Positions 8,482 through 15,756 of a stretch of 64,000 nt of DNA are shown here, piece after piece; positions within the stretch are counted from its first letter, which is position 1; the number at the start of each line of letters is the position of its first letter. Both the position numbers and the translations under genes were made by a program. The notes under the pieces were generated by a model. The model was given only the letters and a program-made list of their open reading frames with translations, did no database searches and was not told where the DNA came from. Source of the DNA: VAZQ01 sp963756715 (GTDB lineage: Bacteria > Pseudomonadota > Alphaproteobacteria > Rhizobiales > Xanthobacteraceae); contig CAVWOV010000034.1 in assembly GCA_963756715.1 (NCBI GenBank), positions 1-64,000 on the forward strand. Direction: 5' to 3'.

Positions 8482-8857
8482 GGCTTGAACCGGCGGTCGA
8501 GCTCCGCCTGGGCAAAATAAGCGGACGCCTTGCGCAGGATCTCGTTGGCCTGCCGAAGCTCACGGTTCTCGCGCTCCAGCGCCTTCAATCGATCGACCAT
8601 ATCGGACGGAACACCAGACCGTTTACCGCTGTCGACCTCAGCCTTCTTGACCCACTCATTGAGCGTCTGTGGTGTGCAGCCGATCTTGGTAGCGATCGAT
8701 ACAACCGCTGCCCACCGCGATGCATGCTCGGCCTCGTGATCCAGAACCATCCGCACCGCACGGGTGCGGACCTCGGGGGAAAACTGGTTCGTCGTTTTGC
8801 TCGTCATGGCTCCACCTTCTCAGGAGTTGGAGCCTCCGATCAACCCGGGGCGGTTCA
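7537..8857 (-). mobile_element. IS3-family insertion sequence, complete, 1321 bp
   Basis: The ends are imperfect inverted repeats: TGAACCGCCCCGAGTTTGCC at 7537 and, on the other strand, TGAACCGCCCCGGGTTGATC from 8857. Both continue into GGAGGCT. The element is flanked by a 4-bp direct repeat ATTT at 7533-7536 and 8858-8861, the target duplication expected for IS3 elements. Inside are orfA and orfB in the minus orientation, overlapping at ATGA. Both frames are open and the duplication is perfect, so the insertion looks recent compared with its decayed surroundings. It splits one unit of the hairpin repeat array. Confidence 0.93.
8478..8807 (-). CDS. IS3-family transposase OrfA (helix-turn-helix)
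   Basis: A 109-residue protein: TTNQFSPEVRTRAVRMVLDH, then the helix-turn-helix region IATKIGCTPQTLNEWVKKAE, then a leucine-zipper-like coiled coil DRLKALERENRELRQANEIL ending FAQAELDRRFKP. It recognises the terminal repeats and supplies the N-terminus of the OrfAB transposase. It lies inside the right terminal repeat of the element and overlaps orfB by four bases. Confidence 0.9.
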   Translation of the reverse strand: MTSKTTNQFSPEVRTRAVRMVLDHEAEHASRWAAVVSIATKIGCTPQTLNEWVKKAEVDSGKRSGVPSDMVDRLKALERENRELRQANEILRKASAYFAQAELDRRFKP

Positions 8858-8865
8858 ATTTCGAA

Positions 8866-8961
8866 CGTCTCGGCTGTCTGACATTAGCCGCATTGCAAAA
8901 CGCACCGGCGGCCTGCTCTGAGTCAAAGAAAAGGCCCCGGCGATACGCGACAGCCGGGGCC
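8866..8961. repeat. Hairpin repeat unit R4, split from its left flank by the IS
   Basis: Contains CTCGGCTGTCTGAC, TTGCAAAACGCACCGGCGGC, GAGTCAAAGAAAA and the perfect 9-bp hairpin GGCCCCGGC/GCCGGGGCC (8933-8941, 8953-8961). It is a near copy of 7085-7177. On the minus strand the hairpin is followed by TTTTCTTTG and could end transcripts coming from tRNA-Thr. A second small hairpin, AAGAAG/CTTCTT, follows. Otherwise 8862-9189 holds nothing I can call a gene. Confidence 0.6.
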
Positions 8962-9189
8962 GAAGAAGTTTGCTTCTTGCAGGATCGAAGTTGCGCGTCG
9001 AATGAGACCGCAACGCGCCCTGGTAATGACGACCGTCCAGCGGACGAGTCTCTATACATGATACATGTCGCGAGCGTGTCGCGTGGAGCTGCCGACAGCG
9101 GTTGGGAAGCATTGAAACTAAACGAGAATATATGCGACATGCGCGACATGATGGAGCGGGCACAAAGTGGGTTAAGTTATTGATTTTAT

Positions 9190-9264
9190 TGGTGCCGGGT
9201 GAGGGACTTGAACCCCCGACCAACGGTTTACAAAACCGCTGCTCTACCGCTGAGCTAACCCGGC
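9190..9264 (-). tRNA. tRNA-Thr (TGT anticodon)
   Basis: The minus strand folds as a full cloverleaf: acceptor GCCGGGT/ACCCGGC, D-arm TAGCTCAGCGGTAGAGCA, anticodon stem CGGTT/AACCG with loop anticodon TGT, T-arm GGGGGTTCAAGTCCCTC, and an encoded CCA at 9192-9190. Its 3' end faces the decayed accessory segment 1-9189, the usual arrangement for tRNA-targeted islands. Confidence 0.96.
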
Positions 9265-9389
9265 GTTTCTTGACGGAGCAAGCTGATGCGCAAAAGCCAC
9301 AACTGATGAATTCGTCAAAATTTAACCTATCAAAAATCTCCCGGAGTGTCTGATAGAATTCGTTCGCGTTCAACCTCGGGGAGGCCGGA

Positions 9390-9512
9390 ATGCTAACGAC
9401 TATCATCCTCACTGCAATCGTGTTGCCGGGGCTGGCCCTGGCGCGTGCGTCACATGAGATGCCGCAGCCGCAGAACGCCCATCGCCGGGTGCGGGCACGT
9501 CGCGTCCGATAG
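9390..9512 (+). CDS. Small secreted basic peptide, 40 residues
   Basis: The ATG at 9390 follows a good Shine-Dalgarno (GGGGAGG, 6 bases upstream). The first 18 residues (MLTTIILTAIVLPGLALA) form a signal peptide with an ALA cleavage site. The mature part is short and Arg-rich (HRRVRARRVR). It is too short for confident family assignment. Similar tiny exported Arg/His peptides occur in Bradyrhizobiaceae annotations. It stands alone. Confidence 0.45.
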   Translation: MLTTIILTAIVLPGLALARASHEMPQPQNAHRRVRARRVR

Positions 9513-9962
9513 ATCATGACGAACGCCTGCCAATCGCCGCTGGCGCAATGTTCGGACCGTTGGGGAAGGCACGTTGAGCCATCAAGCATCGGTCGTGGTT
9601 TCCGCGGTCGGTAGTAACTAATTAATATTGTCGGATAATTTCCACCGCATCTTAACCATCGCCCCACACCCCACCGCCTAGATTGCGGGCACTGGGATCG
9701 GGAGTTGTGTTAATGCGTGCGGGCATCTCCGCATTGGTGCTCGTTCGGCTGGGGTCCGCGGTGCGGGTCGCCCCGTCCGCCGCCCGGCGGCGTCCGACCG
9801 ACTTCCAGCAATCATCGACAACCCGAATCCCTATCCGCTCGACGTCGAGACCATCGGCGCGGTCCCAATCGGCCGGCGCGTCAGATTTCTCGTCGCTGGA
9901 AGCGGACCGCAACACGACAACCAGTCAACCACTGACGGACGAAGGCCAACCCGAGGAGTGTC
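9513..9962. other. 450-base stretch without a confident gene
   Basis: Several open frames overlap at 9683-9970, but none has a clear family or a good start. The frame carrying PAIIDNPNPYPLDVETIGA then PIGRRVRFLVAG, about 9790-9900, looks most protein-like and has no start of its own. A decayed or frameshifted exported protein is possible. No RNA gene is seen. Confidence 0.4.
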
Positions 9963-10460
9963 ATGTTTAAGTATCAATTTCGTCTCTTTACCATCGGCGC
10001 AGCGGCCTCGCTCGTGATGATGGCCCAAGCGGCCGCGCAATGCTGCCCGCCGGTCGTCAGCCCGTGCTGCGGTCCGGCGGTCGTGGCGGGACCACAGATG
10101 TACGTGGTGAACCAGGGCCCGGTCTATTCCGGACCCGGTTCTTATGTCACGCAGCGCAACTACATCGAGGGCGACCAGGTGGCGCCGATCGGCTATCCGT
10201 ATGTCGGCTACGTGGCGGGCGACGCGTATGCACCGGGCTACAGCTATTATGGCGGCGGCTATCGCCGCTATGCGGGCCGTCCGTATATCGGCCGGTCGTA
10301 TATCGGCCGGCCCTACGCCTATCCGCTCCGGCGCGGCTTCGTGCGGCGTGCAGGGCTCGGTGTCTATCCGGCCTACCGGCGCGGACCGGTGCGGGCGATT
10401 TATCGCGGTGGCCCGGTGCGCGTGAACCGGGGCTATATCGCGCGCCGTCCGCTGCGCTAA
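9963..10460 (+). CDS. Secreted Tyr/Gly/Arg-rich protein with Cys-Cys motifs
   Basis: A 165-residue protein. The signal peptide is residues 1 to about 26 (cleavage near AQAAA), followed by CCPPVVSPCCGPAVV, then MYVVNQGPVYSGPGSYVTQ and a run of RPYIGRSYIGRPYAYP-like repeats, ending in an Arg-rich tail. The start overlaps GAGGAGTGTC, whose GAGGAG is a good ribosome-binding site. Similar exported proteins with MYVVNQGPVYSGPG occur in Bradyrhizobium and Rhodopseudomonas (recollection). A cell-envelope role is likely; the biochemical function is unknown. Confidence 0.8.
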   Translation: MFKYQFRLFTIGAAASLVMMAQAAAQCCPPVVSPCCGPAVVAGPQMYVVNQGPVYSGPGSYVTQRNYIEGDQVAPIGYPYVGYVAGDAYAPGYSYYGGGYRRYAGRPYIGRSYIGRPYAYPLRRGFVRRAGLGVYPAYRRGPVRAIYRGGPVRVNRGYIARRPLR

Positions 10461-10478
10461 TTTCGCTCGCGGCCAATC

Positions 10479-11324
10479 TTATGGCGCGTCAGGCGGCTTG
10501 ATCGCATCAAGCCGCCTGGTCGCGACATAGAGCGCGAGCGCGGCCGCATTCGACACGTTGAGACTTTTGATCCGGCCGGGAAGATCGAGCCGCGCCACCG
10601 CGTTGCAGGTGGCGCGCGTCAATTGCCGCAGCCCCTTGCCCTCCGCGCCGAGCACCAGCGCGAGCGGTGCGCGCAGCGGCAGGTCGCTGAGATCGCCGTC
10701 GCCCGTGCTGTCGAGCCCGACCGCGAGGTAGCCGCGCTCCTTGAGGGTCTCCAGCGCGCGGGCGAGGTTCTGCACCGTGACGATCGGTACATATTCGAGC
10801 GCGCCGGAGGCTGACTTCGCCAGCACGCCGGTCGCTTCCGGGCTGTGACGCGCCGTCGTGACAACCGCGGCCACCGCGAAACCGGCGGCGGTGCGCAGGA
10901 TCGCCCCCACGTTATGTGGATCGGTGATCTGGTCGAGTACGAGCACCGCGCCGGGCGTCGCGATCTCCTCGATCTCGGGCGAGGGCAGGGGGTCGGCTTC
11001 GAGATAGATGCCCTGATGCACCGCATCGGGCGGCAGCCGTTCGGCGATTGCGCCGGGGCGCACGATCTCGGGCTCGATCGGCGTCGGCACGCCCTCCTCG
11101 GCGAGGCGGCGCGCTGCATTTTCCGTCGCCAGAAACTTGCGAATGTTCCGCGCCGGATTTTCCAGTGCGGCTTTGACGGTATGCCAGCCGTAGAGTGCGG
11201 TAGGACCATCGGGCTGCAACGCCTCCCGGCGGGCGCGCGTGAAGCGTTCGCGCCGCTCCAGCAATTCCCGCGTCGCGCCCGGTTTGGCTCCAGTCGGGCG
11301 CCGGTCGTGGGGTCGCTGCGGCAT
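10479..11324 (-). CDS. rlmB: 23S rRNA Gm2251 methyltransferase RlmB (SpoU family)
   Basis: 281 residues. An N-terminal substrate-binding domain (ALYGWHTVKAALENP, residues ~44-58) precedes the SPOUT domain. SpoU motif 1 is DPHNVGAILRTAAGF, motif 2 ALVLGAEGKGLR, and motif 3 LPGRIKSLNVSNAAALALY. RlmB methylates the 2'-hydroxyl of G2251 in the peptidyl-transferase P-loop of 23S rRNA using SAM. The basic N-terminal tail of about 40 residues is usual in Rhizobiales orthologues. The gene is convergent with 9963-10460 and divergent from the tRNA-Tyr block. A paralogous SpoU enzyme (TrmH) is less likely given the substrate-binding domain. Confidence 0.92.
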   Translation of the reverse strand: MPQRPHDRRPTGAKPGATRELLERRERFTRARREALQPDGPTALYGWHTVKAALENPARNIRKFLATENAARRLAEEGVPTPIEPEIVRPGAIAERLPPDAVHQGIYLEADPLPSPEIEEIATPGAVLVLDQITDPHNVGAILRTAAGFAVAAVVTTARHSPEATGVLAKSASGALEYVPIVTVQNLARALETLKERGYLAVGLDSTGDGDLSDLPLRAPLALVLGAEGKGLRQLTRATCNAVARLDLPGRIKSLNVSNAAALALYVATRRLDAIKPPDAP

Positions 11325-11582
11325 TCTCGGCGGTCCTTCGTGATGTGCTCACGCGTTGTGCCACAGTCCCGCGCGGTACGGCGAATATCAAGGCGAGGAA
11401 CTTGTCCGTATTCTCCGCCGGAACGAACCCGCGCCTTTTCGTTGAGCCGCGCATTGAGAAGATGCCCCGGCGCGAACTGGCCAGCGAGCCGGGCCAGTGC
11501 CCGGCCCTGCAAAAGGCCCCGGAATCGATGGCTTTCTGACGCCGGCGGGTGTTTTGCGGCCAGCCGATAGGCCGCGCCGCGG

Positions 11583-11611
11583 TTGACACCGGGAACGACC
11601 CTCCCCATAAA
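11583..11611 (+). promoter_or_regulatory. Sigma-70-like promoter for the tRNA-Tyr/tRNA-Gly/tuf block
   Basis: TTGACA (11583-11588), a 17-base spacer, and CATAAA (11606-11611). Transcription would start near 11618, about 45 bases before the tRNA-Tyr 5' end. The consensus -35 and ideal spacing make this the best promoter match in the window. The remaining bases between rlmB (11324) and tRNA-Tyr show no gene. Confidence 0.65.
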
Positions 11612-11661
11612 CCCGCCCTGCCAGATAACCGCGTCCACGGGCGCGATATCCGATGGCGAGC

Positions 11662-11747
11662 GGGGGAGTGTCCCGAGTGGCAAAGGGGGCGGACTGTAAA
11701 TCCGCTGGCTTACGCCTTCGTAGGTTCGAGTCCTACCTCCCCCACCA
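11662..11747 (+). tRNA. tRNA-Tyr (GTA anticodon)
   Basis: Class II tRNA with a long variable arm. Acceptor GGGGGAG/CTCCCCC, D-arm TCCCGAGTGGCAAAGGG, anticodon stem GCGGA/TCCGC with anticodon GTA, T-arm TAGGTTCGAGTCCTA, discriminator A and encoded CCA. It is the first gene of the tRNA-tuf transcription unit. Confidence 0.97.
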
Positions 11748-11817
11748 TCCAAGGTCAGGAATTGGGGTCAGTAACCAGGTGCGAATGCCTTGCGATGACT
11801 GATCACCGATCTCCGAT

Positions 11818-11891
11818 GCGGGTGTAGCTCAATGGTAGAGCAACAGCCTTCCAAGCTGATGACGAGGGTTCGATTCCCTTCACCCGCTCCA
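11818..11891 (+). tRNA. tRNA-Gly (TCC anticodon)
   Basis: Acceptor GCGGGTG/CACCCGC, D-arm TAGCTCAATGGTAGAGCA, anticodon loop CTTCCAA giving TCC, T-arm GAGGGTTCGATTCCCTT, with encoded CCA (11889-11891). It lies between tRNA-Tyr and tuf, as in other Rhizobiales and many proteobacteria. Confidence 0.97.
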
Positions 11892-12026
11892 ACCGATCGC
11901 CGGCGCCACGCAAGCGCGTGGTACTGGAACGTCCGCCAAGCATCCCTATCTAGAGGCACGGCCTCGCTTTAGAACGCAAGCGGTCCGCGCGCTTCCAATA
12001 GCGCAGAGTATGAAAGAGAAAAACCC

Positions 12027-13236
12027 ATGGCCAAAGAGAAATTCAATCGCGAGAAGCCGCACTGCAATGTGGGGACGATCGGGCACGTCGATCACGGCAA
12101 GACGACGCTGACGGCGGCTTTGACGAAGGTGTCGGCCGACAAGGGCTGGTCGAAGTCGTTTGTGTCGTACGACCAGGTTGCGAAGGCGTCGGAGAGCCAG
12201 GGCCGGCGCGACCCGACCAAGATTCTGACGATCGCGACCAGCCACGTGGAGTATTCGACCGACAAGCGCCACTACGCGCACGTCGACTGCCCCGGGCCAC
12301 GCCGACTACGTGAAGAACATGATCACCGGTGCGGCGCAGATGGATGGCGCGATCCTGGTGGTGTCGGCGGCCGACGGCCCGATGCCGCAGACCCGCGAGC
12401 ACATTCTGTTGGCCCGCCAGGTGGGCGTGCCGTACATCGTGGTGTTCCTCAACAAGGTGGACGTGGTCGACGATCCGGAGCTGCTCGACCTGGTCGAGCT
12501 CGAGGTGCGCGAACTGCTGTCGAAGTACCAGTTCCCGGGCGACACCGTGCCGGTGATCCGTGGCGCGGCGATCAAGGCGCTCAACGGCGAGAAGGGCGAG
12601 TTCGCCGACGAGGCGATCCTCAAGCTTTACGAGGCGCTGGACTCCTCGGTTGCGCTGCCGGAGCGTCCGATCGACCAGCCGTTCCTGATGCCGATCGAAG
12701 ACGTGTTCTCGATCTCGGGCCGCGGCACGGTGGTGACGGGGCGGATCGAGCGCGGCAAGATCAAGGTCGGCGAGGAAGTCGAGATCGTCGGCCTGAAGGA
12801 CACCAAGAAGTCGGTGGTGACGGGCGTCGAGATGTTCCGCAAGCTCTTGGACGAGGGTGTTGCGGGCGACAACGTCGGCTGCCTGCTCCGCGGCGTCAGC
12901 AAGGACGAGGTGGAGCGCGGCCAGGTGCTGTGCAAGCCGGGCTCGGTGAAGCCGCACAAGAAGTTCAAGGCCGAGGCCTACATTCTGACCAAGGAGGAGG
13001 GCGGCCGTCACACGCCGTTCTTCAACAACTACCGTCCGCAGTTTTACTTCCGGACCACCGACGTGACCGGGCAGTGCACGCTGCCGGAGGGCACCGAGAT
13101 GATCATGCCGGGCGACAACGCGGCGATGGACGTCGAACTGATCACGCCGATCGCCATGGAGGAGAAGCAGCGCTTCGCCATCCGTGAAGGCGGCAAGACC
13201 GTCGGCGCCGGCGTCGTCGTCAGCATCACAGAGTAA
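12027..13236 (+). CDS. tuf: Elongation factor Tu, copy 1 (one-base frameshift as read)
   Basis: EF-Tu delivers aminoacyl-tRNA to the ribosome in a GTP-dependent manner. Motifs: G1 GHVDHGKT (19-26), G3 DCPG (87-90), G4 NKVD, then domains II and III intact to GAGVVVSITE. After codon 89 an extra G (12294-12296, CCCGGGCCAC for expected CCCGGCCAC) throws the frame; the rest continues from ADYVKNMITGAAQMDGA. Restored length is 402 residues. The switch-I stretch (49-69) reads DQVAKASESQGRRDPTKILT where most bacteria have an APEEKARGIT-like sequence. G2 Thr68 is kept. The protein is identical to copy 2 at 39134, including the extra base. Each copy starts ATGGCCAAAGAG. Confidence 0.93.
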
Positions 13237-13268
13237 GCGACGGCAGCGTCAAGGCTGCCAATCACACT

Positions 13269-13305
13269 GCCGGGACGGGCTTCGTGCCCGTTCCGGCATT
13301 TTTTT
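13269..13305 (+). terminator. Intrinsic terminator after tuf copy 1
   Basis: GCCGGGACGGGC (13269-13280) pairs with GCCCGTTCCGGC (13286-13297) over 12 bp with one mismatch. The loop is TTCGT, followed by ATTTTTTTG. It separates tuf from the tRNA-Trp/secE/nusG unit. Confidence 0.85.
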
Positions 13306-13455
13306 GCCGGTGGCTTGGGGCCGCCGGCCGTCAGCGCCAGAATGGGCGGCGGCGGGGCGAACGGAGGGCCGGCCAAGAAGCGGGCTTGAAATTGGCCGCC
13401 CGATCATGCATCTACACCCTGCGGCGGACCGATGGGCCGCCGCAAGCGCTTCCGG

Positions 13456-13531
13456 AGGAGTGTAGCTCAATGGCTAGAGCACCGGTCTCCAAAACCGGGG
13501 GTTGGGGGTTCGAGTCCCTCCACTCCTGCCA
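13456..13531 (+). tRNA. tRNA-Trp (CCA anticodon)
   Basis: Acceptor AGGAGTG/CACTCCT, D-arm TAGCTCAATGGCTAGAGCA, anticodon stem CCGGT/ACCGG with loop CTCCAAA giving CCA, T-arm GGGGGTTCGAGTCCCTC, discriminator G and encoded CCA. It precedes secE-nusG, as in most proteobacteria. A weak TTGAAA element lies about 65 bases upstream (13386), so the unit may have its own promoter after the tuf terminator. Confidence 0.97.
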
Positions 13532-13639
13532 CGCGTAGTCTGGCTCGGTCGTCAAAGTACATATTATTCAACGGCGTACGGCCGAACGCTGACAGAGCGG
13601 CAGGCAGCTCACGGCAGCTAGATGGTGACACGGTAAATC

Positions 13640-13834
13640 ATGGCGATCAGTCCGTTTAAGTTCTTGCAGGAGGTCCGAACCGAGGCCCAGAAGGTCACTT
13701 GGCCGACGCGGCGCGAAACCGCGATCACCACCGTCATGGTTTTTGTCATGGTGGCGATTGCCTCGATTTTCTTCCTCATTGCGGATCAGGTCATGCGTTT
13801 TGTCGTCACGCTCGTGCTCGGCATTGGCGGTTGA
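13640..13834 (+). CDS. secE: Preprotein translocase subunit SecE
   Basis: A 64-residue protein of the short single-helix SecE type: amphipathic N-terminal segment FKFLQEVRTEAQKVTWPTRR with the conserved KVxWPxRxET motif, then one membrane helix (TVMVFVMVAIASIFFLIAD). SecE clamps SecY (encoded at 50439) in the inner-membrane translocon. It lies directly upstream of nusG, the near-universal arrangement. Confidence 0.95.
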   Translation: MAISPFKFLQEVRTEAQKVTWPTRRETAITTVMVFVMVAIASIFFLIADQVMRFVVTLVLGIGG

Positions 13835-13849
13835 AGGAATTCGGCGGAA

Positions 13850-14389
13850 ATGAACGCCATGACTAAACGCTGGTACATCGTCCAGGCCTATTCGAACTTC
13901 GAGCGCAAGGTCGCCGAGTCGATCCGCGAGCAGGCCAAGCAGCGCCATCTCGACAGCCTGTTCGAAGAGGTCATGGTGCCGACCGAGAAGGTCGTGGAGG
14001 TCCGCCGCGGCCAGAAGGTCGACGCCGAGCGCAAATTCTTTCCCGGCTACGTGCTGGTGAAGATGGAGCTGACCGACGAGGCCTATCACCTCATCAAGAA
14101 TACGCCGAAGGTGACGGGATTCCTCGGCGCCGACAACAAGCCGATGCCAATCTCGGACGCCGAGGCGGAGCGCATCATCCACCAGGTGCAGGAGGGCATC
14201 GAGCATCCGAAGTCGTCGATCTCGTTCGAGATCGGCGAGCAGGTACGGGTGTCGGACGGTCCGTTCGCGTCGTTCAACGGCATCGTCGAGGAGATCGACG
14301 CGGCCCGTTCGCGCCTCAAGGTGGCGGTGTCGATCTTCGGACGCGCCACGCCCGTCGAGTTGGAGTTCGCGCAGGTGGAGAAGCTTTAG
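13850..14389 (+). CDS. nusG: Transcription termination/antitermination factor NusG
   Basis: 179 residues. The NGN domain (KRWYIVQAYSNFERKVAESI, then VRRGQKVDAERKFFPGYVLV) is followed by a C-terminal KOW domain (FEIGEQVRVSDGPFASFNGI). NusG binds RNA polymerase beta' and links it to Rho or to ribosomal protein S10. The N-terminal MNAM gives two possible ATGs; the second (MTKRWYIV, 12 bases later) is the more common family start. Confidence 0.95.
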   Translation: MNAMTKRWYIVQAYSNFERKVAESIREQAKQRHLDSLFEEVMVPTEKVVEVRRGQKVDAERKFFPGYVLVKMELTDEAYHLIKNTPKVTGFLGADNKPMPISDAEAERIIHQVQEGIEHPKSSISFEIGEQVRVSDGPFASFNGIVEEIDAARSRLKVAVSIFGRATPVELEFAQVEKL

Positions 14390-14516
14390 CGAAACCGGAA
14401 GGCGGTCCGCCGCCTTTCAAAACGAACGTGGGAGGAAACGGCGGCCGCCAACCGTCCGGACATCCGCACCACGAACCCTGAACCGGCCCACGCGGCCAAC
14501 GACAGGAGCAAGTTGA

Positions 14517-14945
14517 ATGGCAAAGAAGATCACCGGATACATCAAACTGCAGGTGCCGGCGGGGGCGGCCAATCCGTCGCCGCCGATCGGCCCCGCGCTC
14601 GGCCAGCGCGGCCTCGCCATCATGGAGTTCTGCAAGCAGTTCAACGCCCAGACCGCGAAAGAAGAGAAGGGCACGCCGATCCCGGTCGTGATCACGGTCT
14701 ACGGCGACCGCTCCTTCACCTTCGAGATGCGCACCCCGCCGATGTCGTTCTTCCTCAAGAAGGCGGCAAAGCTTGAGAGCGGCTCGAAGACCCCTGGCCG
14801 CGATAGCGCCGGCACCGTGACCAAGGCGCAGGTCAAGGAAATCGCCGAGAGGAAGATGAAGGATTTGAACTGCGACACCATCGAGGCCGCCATGCGCATG
14901 GTGGAGGGCTCGGCCCGCTCGATGGGCATTCAGGTCGGGGAGTAA
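14517..14945 (+). CDS. rplK: 50S ribosomal protein L11
   Basis: A 142-residue protein with the L11 signature KITGYIKLQVPAGAANPSPP then GPALGQRGL, and a C-terminal rRNA-binding domain (CDTIEAAMRMVEGSARSMGI). L11 forms the GTPase-associated centre with L10 and L7/L12. Five bases separate it from rplA, so they are co-transcribed. An AGGAGCAAG ribosome-binding site precedes the ATG. Confidence 0.97.
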   Translation: MAKKITGYIKLQVPAGAANPSPPIGPALGQRGLAIMEFCKQFNAQTAKEEKGTPIPVVITVYGDRSFTFEMRTPPMSFFLKKAAKLESGSKTPGRDSAGTVTKAQVKEIAERKMKDLNCDTIEAAMRMVEGSARSMGIQVGE

Positions 14946-14950
14946 CCGCC

Positions 14951-15664
14951 ATGGTTCAGCTTGCAAAACGGACTCGTGCGCTGCGTGAAGGCGTCGATCG
15001 CGATAAGACCTATTCGATCGAGGAAGCCGTGAAGATGGTCAAGGATCGGGCGAAGGCAAAGTTCGACGAGACCATCGAGATTGCGATGAATCTCGGCGTT
15101 GATCCGCGTCACGCCGATCAGATGGTGCGTGGTGTGGTCAATCTGCCGAACGGCTCCGGCCGGACGATGCGGGTCGGCGTATTCGCCCGCGGCGCCAAGG
15201 CCGATGAGGCCAGGGCCGCCGGCGCCGATGTGGTCGGCGCCGAGGATCTGGTCGAGAAGGTGCAGGGCGGCAACATCGACTTCGACCGCTGCATCGCCAC
15301 GCCCGATCTGATGCCGCTGGTTGGCCGGCTCGGCAAGGTCCTGGGTCCGCGCGGCATGATGCCCAACCCCAAGGTCGGCACCGTGACCATGGACGTCACC
15401 GGTGCCGTGAAGGGCGCCAAGGGCGGCTCGGTCGAATTCCGTGTCGAGAAGGCCGGCATCGTGCAGGCTGGCGTCGGCAAGGCCTCGTTCTCTGCCGACA
15501 AGCTGGTGCAGAACATCAAGGCGTTTGCCGATGCGGTGCAGAAGGCGAAGCCGCCGGGCGCCAAAGGCACCTTCATCAACCGCGTCGCGGTGTCGTCGAC
15601 CATGGGGCCGGGCGTGAAGGTCGAGCCGGGCTCGGTGCTGGGCTCGGGCGGCACGCAGCAATAG
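14951..15664 (+). CDS. rplA: 50S ribosomal protein L1
   Basis: 237 residues. The conserved segment FDETIEIAMNLGVDPRHADQ, the GTVMPHGTG-equivalent VVNLPNGSGRTMRVGVFARG and LVGRLGKVLGPRGMMPNPK are all present. L1 forms the mobile L1 stalk at the E site and in many bacteria represses its own rplKA mRNA. In relatives rplJ follows directly. Here four unrelated genes (15757-20492) intervene. Confidence 0.97.
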   Translation: MVQLAKRTRALREGVDRDKTYSIEEAVKMVKDRAKAKFDETIEIAMNLGVDPRHADQMVRGVVNLPNGSGRTMRVGVFARGAKADEARAAGADVVGAEDLVEKVQGGNIDFDRCIATPDLMPLVGRLGKVLGPRGMMPNPKVGTVTMDVTGAVKGAKGGSVEFRVEKAGIVQAGVGKASFSADKLVQNIKAFADAVQKAKPPGAKGTFINRVAVSSTMGPGVKVEPGSVLGSGGTQQ

Positions 15665-15756
15665 CCGCCGCACTCATAGCGAAGCTTGCTTGTCCCGGGC
15701 CTGCGAATGCAGCGTCCGGGATAATGCTTTTCAGGGCCCCAGGAGCGCCGCGGCGA

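Noticed and set aside
9102..9353. Plus-strand frame with LVPGEGLEPPTNGLQNRCSTA
   Set aside because: This is the usual false frame read from the complement of a tRNA gene (tRNA-Thr at 9190-9264).
9652..9970. Overlapping frames on both strands in 9652-9970
   Set aside because: None has a clear start signal or family. At most it is a decayed gene, so it is described as a gene-free stretch.
12291..12297. Programmed +1 frameshift at CCC GGG in tuf
   Set aside because: Known +1 sites in bacteria (such as prfB) use a stop or rare codon and a Shine-Dalgarno stimulator; none is seen here, and similar indels occur in unrelated genes. Kept only as an alternative to sequencing error.
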